Below are positions 25,840 to 33,715 of a stretch of 64,000 nt of DNA, one piece after another. Made by a program: the position numbers and the translations under genes. The DNA comes from Yoonia vestfoldensis (lineage in GTDB: Bacteria; Pseudomonadota; Alphaproteobacteria; Rhodobacterales; Rhodobacteraceae): assembly GCF_002158905.1 (NCBI RefSeq), contig NZ_CP021431.1:2480001-2544000 (forward strand), in the 5' to 3' direction. The first letter of the stretch is position 1. Every line of letters begins with the position of its first letter. The notes beneath the pieces are model-generated. The model ran no database searches. It was given only the letters and a program-made list of their open reading frames with translations, and was not told the DNA's origin.

Positions 25840-26412
25840 ATGTCACAGCACTCACTTCATACCTTCCAGCCGCCCGCTTTCACATCCGATGATGTCAAGC
25901 GCCTGACGTCGCTGCACGGCTTCCCCGACATTACCGCGATCGCGGTTCAGCATCATGCACAGCAAATCGGACACGCCGGCGAATGCCTGCACGATAGCCT
26001 CCTGATCCGGCGCGGCGAACGGCTTGTCCCCGCCCCAACCGGTGCTCCGTTTGATCGGGTTATCTTCCGCCCCTCCGCCATTGTTCGGATTCAAGTCAAA
26101 ACCTGCGCCACAAGCAGCGCCGACGGTTCATTCAGGTTTCGGATGCAGAAAGGTTTTCGCCATAGCGGGATCGGTACAAAGCCCTATCTCGATGGGGATT
26201 TTGACCTCGCCGCATTCGTCTGCCTGAGCGAGAACACCGTGTTCTTTTCTGCCTCTACCTGCGCAAACATTCGGATACCCGCTGCACGTATCCCGCAGCT
26301 ACGCGCCAATCCCTATGACAGCTTTGACACAGCCATGTCCGCGCTGGGAATTGCCCCGCTGCACGATCCCGACAGACCTGCACAAAGTGCGTCAGACCAA
26401 CACCCCCTCTAG
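25840..26412 (+). CDS. PD-(D/E)XK nuclease-like protein, cluster gene 2
   Basis: 190 aa. The order of motifs fits the PD-(D/E)XK fold as in group-I-intron-associated endonucleases: helix AVQHHAQQIGHAGECLHDSL with Glu48, strand PFDRVIF with Asp72, strand IVRIQVKTCA with Gln85-x-Lys87, then an aromatic strand (SFRFRMQKG) and FDLAAFVCL. Thus E-D-QxK catalytic residues appear present. I infer a DNA- or RNA-cleaving enzyme or a degenerate relative. GAGGA lies upstream of the ATG. The downstream AAA-protease gene starts 46 bp after the stop. A simple hypothetical protein without nuclease activity remains possible. Confidence 0.62.
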   Translation: MSQHSLHTFQPPAFTSDDVKRLTSLHGFPDITAIAVQHHAQQIGHAGECLHDSLLIRRGERLVPAPTGAPFDRVIFRPSAIVRIQVKTCATSSADGSFRFRMQKGFRHSGIGTKPYLDGDFDLAAFVCLSENTVFFSASTCANIRIPAARIPQLRANPYDSFDTAMSALGIAPLHDPDRPAQSASDQHPL

Positions 26413-26458
26413 GCCAGTGCCCTACCGCCACCAATCTCATTTTTTCTGGAGCCCTACC

Positions 26459-28720
26459 ATGATGACAACGCCCCTGCCGACCCCGAACGACCAGACCTCC
26501 ATCCACTCAACTTCTACGAACACCCCTGATTGGCAGCTGTTTTTCGAGGACTGCATCGCCCTGTTTTCCACCGCGTACCCGCCAAGCTGGGCATTCAATC
26601 AAACCAGCGTGCCGATGCACGGCATCACAGAGGAGGACTTGCCACTACAGGAAGTCACCGAGACCAACGAACACTCCCAAATGCAGCATGAAGATTTGTC
26701 TGGAAGCTTTGACGATCTCTGCGCAACAATCGAACGCGAGATCGACGGAATCGACAGCGATTTTGATGACACACTGCACTGGACACCCTTGCCCGCCAAG
26801 GCATGGCAGCCCAAACCTGTCGCCCTGCTCGCGCTGCTGCGCCTAACGCGGACCTTCGGAACGCCCGACGCCCTTGGCGACGCACTGTTCACGCCAGGCA
26901 GCCTAACCCTTCTAAGCACCGGATCATCCGCCCTGGAGAAGGTCATCCTCAAACTGATCCAGTATATTATCGCGTCGGATCTGATCTCGCGCCCCAAGGT
27001 AGTTGATCCCCTCTTACTCCTCGGGGACGAGGGGGTGAACAGCCGCGCCCGAACACCCAACACGGTGCTAGCCGACCTCTCGGAAGATTTGCGCCATGCA
27101 ATCGAGACACGCGCCCCGGTGACGCTGATCACGTCTATTGTTGGAGCAGCACCACCGGCAATCCGCGACCTGCAACCCGATGTGATCTCACTTGCCCCCC
27201 TTGATCGCACCATGCTTCATTTGCTGCTCGCACACGCCTATCCCGATATGGCGCTTCCCGGTGACCTTCTGGAGAACTTGCCGGAGGATAGTATCGTGAG
27301 TCGCCTCAGCCCAGATCAGCTCACGTTGTGTTTGCGCGCCCCGGAGCCCCGCGCAGCGGCCACAAACATCACGCAAGAGCTCACCCCCTCGGCAAAGTCA
27401 GGGTTCAGACTGGACGCGTTTCCTCTGCCACAGCAGCTACGAGCACCACTGAACCAGCTCATTTCCGACTTACGCGGATGGCAATCCGGCGCAATCGCCT
27501 GGCAAGATGTGTCGCGTGGCCTGCTCTTTGCAGGCCCTCCAGGGACAGGCAAAACAGAACTCGCCCGTCTGATTGCCAACGAGGCAGGCATCTCTGTTAT
27601 TGCAGGCTCGGTTGCCTCTTGGCAATCTTCGGGCGGGAAGTCTGGCGACTTGGTGCGCGCGATGAAGCAGGATTTCGCACGCGCTGCAGAGATGGCACCA
27701 TGCCTGATCTTCATCGACGAACTTGACGCCTGCGGTGACCGCGCACGGAATGATCACAACGCAAGCTGGGTGGAGTTTGTCGTGAGCGCACTGCTTGAAT
27801 GTCTCGATGGCTTCGCCAGCACCGAAGGGGTGATCGCGATTGGCGCCACCAACTATATTGATCGGATCGATGCTGCAATTCGCAGACCGGGGCGGTTCGA
27901 TCACATTATCCAGATCAGCCATCCGACACCGGACCTCTTGCCGCAGGCCATCCGCTGGCATCTGCAGCAGGATTTACCCGACATCGATCTAAACGGGATT
28001 GCCGCGCAGACGGTGGGGATGTCTGGGGCCGAGATCGGTTCAATGGTGCGCCGCGCCCGCGCGAACGCCCGCACGGCCGGGCGTGATCTGCAACTGCATG
28101 ATCTCCGCACTGCACTGGCACAAACCAGACCAGCACTTCCAAAATCGTTGCGCTGGCAGATTGCGGTGCACGAATGCGGCCATGCGATCACCGGCACAGC
28201 CACCGGCCACACTCAACCCCAGATGCTTGCGCTCCAAAACGGAGGCGGGATCACTCAGCAGGCTTTCTGTCAGTCCGGCTTACATCGTCAGGATCTGGAG
28301 GCGCACCTTGTTGTGACCCTTGCCGGGCGCGCAGCAGAAGTGCTGCTTGTCGGGCAACCTTCGGCCGGCGCGGGCGGCGCGACGGAAAGCGACCTCTCGC
28401 TCGCGACACAAACCGCCATCGCTATGGAGCGCAGCTGGGGGCTCGGCGAGACACGCGCCTGGTGGGGCCCACCAGAAAGCGTGATCCGCTGCCTTCGGGA
28501 TGATGGCAGGCTCCAGGCCAAGATCGAAGCCCATCTTCACCGCGCCGAGAAACGGGCCTGTCAGATCTTGCAACAAAACCGCGTGCTGCTGGAAGAGATG
28601 GCCACGCAGTTGATGGAAACAGGCCTGCTGACAGGCGCCGCACTTACCGGTTTCACCGACCGCGTGCAGGTGGAAGCCCCTACACAGTCTAACCCCACCC
28701 CTCAAAAGACACAGGCCTGA
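26459..28720 (+). CDS. Soluble FtsH-like AAA+ ATPase with M41-type zinc metalloprotease domain, cluster gene 3
   Basis: 753 aa. Residues 1 to about 320 are an unfamiliar acidic and helical region without membrane spans. The AAA+ module has Walker A GPPGTGKT (359-366), pore-loop-like region around SWQSSGGKSGD, Walker B LIFIDELD (416-423), sensor/SRH GATNYIDRID and arginine-finger area RRPGRFDHII. The protease part has HECGH (571-575) and the third zinc ligand Asp645 in GGATESDLSLAT, as in FtsH. The missing N-terminal transmembrane anchor sets it apart from housekeeping FtsH. Start 26459 was chosen for the GGAG just upstream; the frame is open to 26315 inside the preceding gene. It would unfold and degrade specific proteins, perhaps presented by its N-terminal region or the two small partners. 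Confidence 0.88.
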   Translation: MMTTPLPTPNDQTSIHSTSTNTPDWQLFFEDCIALFSTAYPPSWAFNQTSVPMHGITEEDLPLQEVTETNEHSQMQHEDLSGSFDDLCATIEREIDGIDSDFDDTLHWTPLPAKAWQPKPVALLALLRLTRTFGTPDALGDALFTPGSLTLLSTGSSALEKVILKLIQYIIASDLISRPKVVDPLLLLGDEGVNSRARTPNTVLADLSEDLRHAIETRAPVTLITSIVGAAPPAIRDLQPDVISLAPLDRTMLHLLLAHAYPDMALPGDLLENLPEDSIVSRLSPDQLTLCLRAPEPRAAATNITQELTPSAKSGFRLDAFPLPQQLRAPLNQLISDLRGWQSGAIAWQDVSRGLLFAGPPGTGKTELARLIANEAGISVIAGSVASWQSSGGKSGDLVRAMKQDFARAAEMAPCLIFIDELDACGDRARNDHNASWVEFVVSALLECLDGFASTEGVIAIGATNYIDRIDAAIRRPGRFDHIIQISHPTPDLLPQAIRWHLQQDLPDIDLNGIAAQTVGMSGAEIGSMVRRARANARTAGRDLQLHDLRTALAQTRPALPKSLRWQIAVHECGHAITGTATGHTQPQMLALQNGGGITQQAFCQSGLHRQDLEAHLVVTLAGRAAEVLLVGQPSAGAGGATESDLSLATQTAIAMERSWGLGETRAWWGPPESVIRCLRDDGRLQAKIEAHLHRAEKRACQILQQNRVLLEEMATQLMETGLLTGAALTGFTDRVQVEAPTQSNPTPQKTQA

Positions 28721-28809
28721 TCGCCGCACCCGGGCGGGCGCCATGCCCGCGCGCAGGTGCAGCAGTATATCCTCCGCAGATGTCTGTCTTTATGAAGGCC
28801 TCTCGGAGG

Positions 28810-28818
28810 TTATCCACA
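28810..28818 (+). promoter_or_regulatory. Perfect DnaA-box sequence
   Basis: TTATCCACA in the 237-bp gap between the AAA-protease and the small ORF at 28958. A single box with no AT-rich unwinding region or rep gene next to it, so an origin is not claimed. A GCGGGC/GCCCGC hairpin at 28734-28750 just after the protease gene may mark the transcript end. Confidence 0.4.
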
Positions 28819-28957
28819 GGTTTTCACGGGCGGATGTATTGGATCTCTTTGGGAACGGCCAAAGCCGGGGTATAATCATGCTTAACCGGCAGAACGCCGC
28901 GACGTCAGATGCTTTGTCTGCGAAGAACGCAGAGGGCATCCAAGAACGGTGCGCAGG

Positions 28958-29182
28958 ATGCCCAAGAAAGAGAATGCCCTGGAACCACTGGGGGATAACC
29001 AGAGACACGTCAGATACTCTGAACAGCCACAGGTCGACGATTTCGCAAGTCAAAGCACGACCCTGAGCGCCCGCGCGGCTTGGCTTGAGACGATCCGGGC
29101 ACTGGCTCGGGCAGCTGCGCGCGCGGATCATGAAGCGGCCATCCGTCACGACGGGCGATCGCGATGCACCATTCAGAAGTGA
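28958..29182 (+). CDS. Small hypothetical protein ahead of the recombinase
   Basis: A 74-aa polar protein (MPKKENALEPLGDNQRHVRY; helical LSARAAWLETIRALARAAAR) ending 8 bp before the serine recombinase start. The helical C-terminal half and basic composition would suit a small DNA-binding or recombination accessory protein, but no family is recognised. Being co-directional and adjacent, it may be a recombination directionality factor or simply a leader ORF. Confidence 0.5.
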   Translation: MPKKENALEPLGDNQRHVRYSEQPQVDDFASQSTTLSARAAWLETIRALARAAARADHEAAIRHDGRSRCTIQK

Positions 29183-29190
29183 GCAAAACC

Positions 29191-30909
29191 ATGACGGGAC
29201 AAATCCGAGCGGCGATTTACGCCAGATTTTCCACCGATATGCAGCGGGATGCGTCAATCGATGACCAGATCAGGTCATGCCGTGAGTATGCGGCGCGCCA
29301 AGGGCTGACGGTGGTCGAGACCTATTCGGACCGGGCCGTATCAGGCGCGAGCCTCATGCGGTCTGGTATGCAGAAGCTTCTGCAGGACGGGCGCAGCGGT
29401 TTATTCGATGTTGTCATCAGTGAAGGGTTGGACCGCCTGAGCCGCAACCAGGCAGACATCGCGCAGATCTACCAAACTCTTCTATTCGCCGACGTGATGA
29501 TCGAGACCGTAGCGGAAGGCGCGATTTCAGAGATGCACATCGGCTTAAAAGGAACAATGAACGCCATTTTCCTGAAGGATTTGGCCGTCAAGACGCACCG
29601 GGGCCTCAAGGGCCGTGCTCTGGCGGGTAAATCCGCAGGCGGGCTTACCTATGGATACAGCGCGGTTAACAAAGTTGCTGCCAACGGTGAGCCAATCCGG
29701 GGCGACCGGACCATCAATGCAGAAGAAGCGGCCGTGGTCCGGCGGATTTTCCAGGACTATGCGAAGGGGTTGTCGCCCAAGAAGATTGCCGAAGCCCTTA
29801 ATATCGCGCACATCCCTGGTCCCCAAGGCGGCAACTGGGGAACATCCACCATCCATGGCAACAGGGATCGCGGGACAGGGGTCCTAAACAATGAGCTCTA
29901 TATCGGCCGCCAGATCTGGAACCGGTTGCGCTACGTCAAGGACCCACAAACTGGCAAGCGGATTTCTCGCCTGAACCCGGAAAGTGACTGGGTCATCACG
30001 GACGTACCAGACCTGCGCATCATCGATGATGACCTCTGGAAGCAGGTCCGCCAGCGACAAGGAAGCCTGAAGTCCAAAGGCACTGGCGTTCCTGTATGGA
30101 ATCGACGGCGCCCTCGGACACTCTTTTCGGGGCTCATGGAATGCGGCTGCTGTGGATCAGGGTTTTCAAAGATCCAAAAAGACAGCTTTGGCTGCTCCGC
30201 GGCCCGCAACAAGGGCGAGGCAGTCTGCACCAACAAACGGCTTATCAAACAAACGGAACTGGAAGCCCGTGTTCTGGATGCGTTAGCCAATAACCTGATG
30301 GACCCGGAGGCCGTCAAGGTGTTCTGCGAGGCCTACACGGCGGAACGCAACCGACTGGCGGCGACAGCAACGCATAACCGCGCCGGGATCGAGAAGGAAC
30401 TGGCCAGCACCAAACGCGACCACGGCAAACTGGTGGATGCGATCATCGCGGGCGTTCCTGCGGATCAGGTGAAGGACAAGATGATTGCGCTGGATGACCG
30501 GCGCAAGGATCTTGAGGCCAAACTTGCTGTAGCCGACAATCCCCCTGCCCAGGTTCGACTTCACCCGAAGATGTCCCAGACCTATCGGGAACGCGTGGCA
30601 GCCCTGATCCGGGGCCTCGCTGAGAGTGAGGGGATGGAGGAAGCCCGCGAGGCGCTACGGGGCCTGATCGAGAAGGTTGTGCTCGTCCCCCGCGAGGAGG
30701 GGTCAGGCCTGACGATCCAGCTTCACGGCGCCTTGGCGAGCCTCTTGATGCTGGCGACGGGGGCATCGACCCATCAGGTCGCCCGAATGGCCTCAGGGGC
30801 TCAAAACGCCAAAAGCTCCGCCGTGGCGGAGTTTCAAGATTATGATATCATTGACAAATTAGTGTTGGTTGCGGGAGTAGGATTTGAACCTACGACCTTC
30901 AGGTTATGA
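29191..30909 (+). CDS. Large serine recombinase (site-specific integrase)
   Basis: A 572-aa protein. The resolvase domain starts AAIYARFSTDMQRDASIDDQ with the catalytic Ser near residue 12; further motifs are YSDRAVSGASLMRSGMQKLL, EGLDRLSRNQADI. The recombinase domain follows (AEEAAVVRRIFQDYAKGLSP), then a zinc ribbon with CGCCGSGF...C...C and a coiled-coil segment about residues 380-450. The last 13 residues, VAGVGFEPTTFRL, are encoded by the antisense of a tRNA-fMet 3' half, so the coding sequence runs through the attachment site. It would integrate or excise the island. Start 29191 was chosen over an ATG 9 codons upstream because family proteins begin close to the IRAAIYAR strand. Confidence 0.93.
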   Translation: MTGQIRAAIYARFSTDMQRDASIDDQIRSCREYAARQGLTVVETYSDRAVSGASLMRSGMQKLLQDGRSGLFDVVISEGLDRLSRNQADIAQIYQTLLFADVMIETVAEGAISEMHIGLKGTMNAIFLKDLAVKTHRGLKGRALAGKSAGGLTYGYSAVNKVAANGEPIRGDRTINAEEAAVVRRIFQDYAKGLSPKKIAEALNIAHIPGPQGGNWGTSTIHGNRDRGTGVLNNELYIGRQIWNRLRYVKDPQTGKRISRLNPESDWVITDVPDLRIIDDDLWKQVRQRQGSLKSKGTGVPVWNRRRPRTLFSGLMECGCCGSGFSKIQKDSFGCSAARNKGEAVCTNKRLIKQTELEARVLDALANNLMDPEAVKVFCEAYTAERNRLAATATHNRAGIEKELASTKRDHGKLVDAIIAGVPADQVKDKMIALDDRRKDLEAKLAVADNPPAQVRLHPKMSQTYRERVAALIRGLAESEGMEEAREALRGLIEKVVLVPREEGSGLTIQLHGALASLLMLATGASTHQVARMASGAQNAKSSAVAEFQDYDIIDKLVLVAGVGFEPTTFRL

Positions 30910-30912
30910 GCC
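30866..30912 (-). repeat. Attachment-site-like 3' half of initiator tRNA-fMet
   Basis: On the minus strand from 30912: GGCTCATAACCTGAAGGTCG, then the T-arm GTAGGTTCAAATCCTAC and TCCCGCAACCA with encoded CCA. This is the 3' half of tRNA-fMet(CAU) from the anticodon loop on; the 5' half is replaced by unrelated AT-rich sequence, and the 5' anticodon-stem strand does not pair fully. Such half-tRNAs are the usual left-over of integration into tRNA genes. Confidence 0.82.
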
Positions 30913-31246
30913 CATTATTTAACGATTCCAATAACTTATAAATTTCAAAGACATAGGCGACAAGCCTTTGAATTCACAAATTTTCAGCCCTGAAACTCGC
31001 TGACATCGGCCCACATCCACCGTGCCTTACACTAAAAAAATGACGTACGTTCGTTGACATGGCGTTGACATGGCTGATCGTTCGATGAAGCGGAAGATAA
31101 TCGTTTTCGACCCACAGCCGACCTTCGCACCTGGTGCGGCGGATGATCAGAGCCAGCCCAAACCGGCCAGATCGTAGGTTTCTGGCCGGCTGCTAATTTT
31201 CGTCGCTCACAGTTTGCTAATCACGCCGTCGCAGCGCGTTAAACGG
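30913..31246. other. Intergenic stretch with tandem repeat, short ORF and hairpin
   Basis: GTTGACATGGC is repeated twice in perfect tandem at 31053-31063 and 31064-31074. The second copy contains the ATG of a 35-codon frame (31070-31177, MADRSMKRKIIVFDPQPTFA...) that looks protein-like but has no family. A 9-bp stem CCGGCCAGA/TCTGGCCGG with 9-nt loop lies at 31163-31189 and could terminate either the short frame or, on the other side, the rhodanese operon. Confidence 0.5.
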
Positions 31247-31672
31247 TTACGGCTTGTAGGCCGCATCCTGCTGCCAGCCGGTGAAGCCAGTCTGCATGAC
31301 GACGACGTTCGACCGCCCCGCAACCCGCAGGGCGAAGGCCGCCTGAGCCGACAGGCTGCCAGTGTTGCAGAAGAGGATAGTCATCCGGTCCTCGGGGATC
31401 TCGTCGATCCGGTCGAGTACCTCGCGCCACTCGATGTTGACGGCGCCAGGGATCGTGCCTTCCTCGAACTGGCCCGCGTCGCGGGTATCGACGAAGAGTG
31501 CTGTCTCGAAGACGGTCTGGTCGAGTTGCTGAGGCAAGATGATACCGGACTCATATTCCGAGAACATCATATATTCTTGCATCGCTTCGACAGCAGCTTC
31601 CTGCGCCATTGCGGGCACAGCATTGATGCAGAACGCGACTGAGGTCGCCAAGAGTAGTTGCTTGAGTTTCAT
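31247..31672 (-). CDS. Periplasmic rhodanese-like protein
   Basis: 141 aa. Signal peptide MKLKQLLLATSVAFCINAVP-AMAQ, then a single rhodanese domain: FVDTRDAGQFEEGTIPGAVN, active-site loop ILFCNTGSLSAQAA with the catalytic Cys, and MQTGFTGWQQDAAY. It would bind or transfer sulfane sulfur, or act as a persulfide sensor, in the periplasm. The start 31672 was chosen over an ATG five codons upstream because it gives a standard signal peptide. Last gene of a minus-strand operon with DUF1499, MFS and the sterol-desaturase-like gene. Confidence 0.88.
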   Translation of the reverse strand: MKLKQLLLATSVAFCINAVPAMAQEAAVEAMQEYMMFSEYESGIILPQQLDQTVFETALFVDTRDAGQFEEGTIPGAVNIEWREVLDRIDEIPEDRMTILFCNTGSLSAQAAFALRVAGRSNVVVMQTGFTGWQQDAAYKP

Positions 31673-31683
31673 CCATTGTCTCC

Positions 31684-32412
31684 TCAATTTGGATGTTGCG
31701 TGTGAACTGTCTCTAAATCGGCGAGAAACGCCGCAATCCGTCGGGCGTTAGCCCCACGGTCAATTTGGCCGAGTCGCGAGCGCGAGCGCATGTCGATGCG
31801 GGCGCCGCTGTCGGTTTCGGCCACACGGATCGCCACCTCGTCCTCGAAGCCGAACAGGCGGCTTCGGGCAATGGCCTCGATCTGGCTCTCCGCGGGATCG
31901 GCCGACAGCACCTCCCAGCCGCGGTCCTCCACGAGGGCGAGCGCCGCCGCGAACGCGTCGTCAACGGGCAGCGACAGGTCCAGCGGGCGCACATCCGGAT
32001 AGGCGGCGCGCTGCGACTCGGCGTTCTGCGCGGGGTAGTCACTGGGCGTGGCGGTGAACCAGAAGACGGGCGGATCTTCGTTGTCGGTCGAGATGTCGTT
32101 GATCGGCGGCGTGGTGCGGGCGGCGATCTCGAAGGCCGCGCCAAGGCCCGCGACGGGCAGCGACAGGATCAGCCCCAGCAGGACCGCGCCAGCGCCGCCC
32201 CTCCTGCGGCGGAGCCAGACCACCAGCCCGGCCAGCGCGGCGATGACGCCGGCACCCGCCGTCCAGGCGCCCCAGCCGGCAAGGTCATAGGCCTGCGGCC
32301 AAGGCCAACCGCCCACCCGGAAGCCCCAGACAGAGACTGCAAGAAGCGCGATTGAGGCGACGCCCAACAAGATCGAAAGGAAGCCCAGAGGGCGGGCAAG
32401 CGTGTCAGGCAT
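31684..32412 (-). CDS. DUF1499 family membrane protein
   Basis: 242 aa. Three hydrophobic segments in the first 100 residues (FLSILLGVASIALLAVSVWG; WTAGAGVIAALAGLVVWL; AVLLGLILSLPVAGLGAAFE) are followed by a DUF1499 domain (INDISTDNEDPPVFWFTA; ESQIEAIARSRLFGFEDEVA; ARIDMRSRSRLGQIDRGANA). The DUF1499 function is unknown, though it often neighbours lipid or sterol-like genes. It overlaps the MFS gene by 8 bp. Confidence 0.87.
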   Translation of the reverse strand: MPDTLARPLGFLSILLGVASIALLAVSVWGFRVGGWPWPQAYDLAGWGAWTAGAGVIAALAGLVVWLRRRRGGAGAVLLGLILSLPVAGLGAAFEIAARTTPPINDISTDNEDPPVFWFTATPSDYPAQNAESQRAAYPDVRPLDLSLPVDDAFAAALALVEDRGWEVLSADPAESQIEAIARSRLFGFEDEVAIRVAETDSGARIDMRSRSRLGQIDRGANARRIAAFLADLETVHTQHPN

Positions 32413-33715
32413 CTGCGATCTCCCGAGGGCTGGCAGGATTCAGCCGCGGATGGGTTTCTTCGGAGAACCAGAACAGCAGGCCGCCGGAGACGAACATGGA
32501 GATCGCCACGAACCAGAAGGCGGCTTCGGCCGCGCCCGTCAGGCTGGCGGCAAGGCCGAGGCCGAGCGCGCCGATGGCGTAGCCGAAGTCGCGCCAGAAG
32601 CGGTAGATGCCGATGGCCGAGCCGCGCCATGCGGGCGGGGTGATGTCGGCCACCGCCGCCGAGAGGTTCGGGTAGAGCAGCGCCATTCCGAAGCCCGCCA
32701 CCCCGGCCGAGACCGACCACCAAAGCGCGCCGGTGCCCATGACCACCATCGCCACGCCCGCGCCGCAGATCCACATGCCGAGCACGTTGGGCCAGAACCG
32801 GCCGACATGGTCTGACAGCCGCCCGGTGATGAGCTGCGAGCCGCCCCAGACGAAGCCGTAGGTGCCGACGATCCAGCCGACCTCTGTGAGGCTCGCGCCC
32901 TGTGTCACGAGGAAGGCGGGGAACAGCGCCCAGACCAGCGCGTCGACGAACTTCTCGACCAGCCCCGCCTGTGAGATCGCGAAGAGGCGGCGGTCGCGCC
33001 AGCTCATCAGCGCGAAGACCTCGCCCGTTGTGGGATGCTCGGACACGCCTTCGGGGTAGCGCGGCAGGGATTTCGGGGGGGCTGCCTTGTGCGCGGCCGT
33101 CTCCGCCTTGGCCCATGGCAGCGTGTCCTTGACCCAGACAACCGTCAGGACTAGCGCCAGCAGGACCACGGCCATGCCGAAGACGAGAAGCCCCGTCCGC
33201 GCGCCCAGCCATTCGGCGGCATAGGCGGTCAGGATGCCCGCGATCGCCACGCCGACATAGCCCGAGAACTCGTTCAGCCCCATGGTCAGGCCGCGTTCCT
33301 CGGCCTTTGTGATGTCGAGCTTCGACGTCTGCGTCATCGACCAGCAGAGGCCCTGATTGACGCCGAGCAATACGGTCGCCGCGACGATCCAGTTCCAGTC
33401 GGGCGCATACCAGATCATCACCGGGATAGGCAGCGCCACAACCCAACCCCAGAACAGCACCCGCTTGCGCCCGATGCGTTCGGACCAGCGCCCGGCGACA
33501 AAGTTCATCACCGCCTTCACCGCACCGAAGGCCACGACGAAGGACGCCAGCAGCAGGAACGAGCCGCGCTCGAGCCCGAACTCGCTCTCGGCCAGCGCCG
33601 GGACCACCGTCCGCGTCATCCCGATTGCGAAACCGACCAGCATCACCTGGATCAGCTGATGCGCGACTTGGATCTTGTTCTCGCGGATGCCGCGTTGAAG
33701 CGTGTGTTCCGTCAT
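32405..33715 (-). CDS. Major facilitator superfamily transporter
   Basis: 436 aa with twelve predicted hydrophobic segments; conserved-motif-A-like WSERIGRKRVLFWG between TM2 and TM3 and GRLSDHVGRFWPNVLG in the second half. The substrate is unknown. It overlaps the sterol-desaturase-like gene by 4 bp, so the operon is tightly coupled. The regulator and rhodanese neighbours hint that a sulfur-containing or thiol-reactive compound could be exported, but this is inference. Confidence 0.88.
   Translation of the reverse strand: MTEHTLQRGIRENKIQVAHQLIQVMLVGFAIGMTRTVVPALAESEFGLERGSFLLLASFVVAFGAVKAVMNFVAGRWSERIGRKRVLFWGWVVALPIPVMIWYAPDWNWIVAATVLLGVNQGLCWSMTQTSKLDITKAEERGLTMGLNEFSGYVGVAIAGILTAYAAEWLGARTGLLVFGMAVVLLALVLTVVWVKDTLPWAKAETAAHKAAPPKSLPRYPEGVSEHPTTGEVFALMSWRDRRLFAISQAGLVEKFVDALVWALFPAFLVTQGASLTEVGWIVGTYGFVWGGSQLITGRLSDHVGRFWPNVLGMWICGAGVAMVVMGTGALWWSVSAGVAGFGMALLYPNLSAAVADITPPAWRGSAIGIYRFWRDFGYAIGALGLGLAASLTGAAEAAFWFVAISMFVSGGLLFWFSEETHPRLNPASPREIADA

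Noticed and set aside
28810..28818. DnaA box as evidence for a replication origin
   Set aside because: A single box without AT-rich unwinding region, further boxes or rep gene nearby.
28743..29066. 107-aa plus-strand frame
   Set aside because: Overlaps the more plausible 74-aa ORF in another frame and has no ribosome site or domain.
20335..30912. The tRNA-Met 5' half and the tRNA-fMet 3' half as two ends of one integrated element
   Set aside because: They derive from different tRNAs (elongator and initiator), and on the minus strand the 3' half comes before the 5' half, the wrong order for insertion into one gene.
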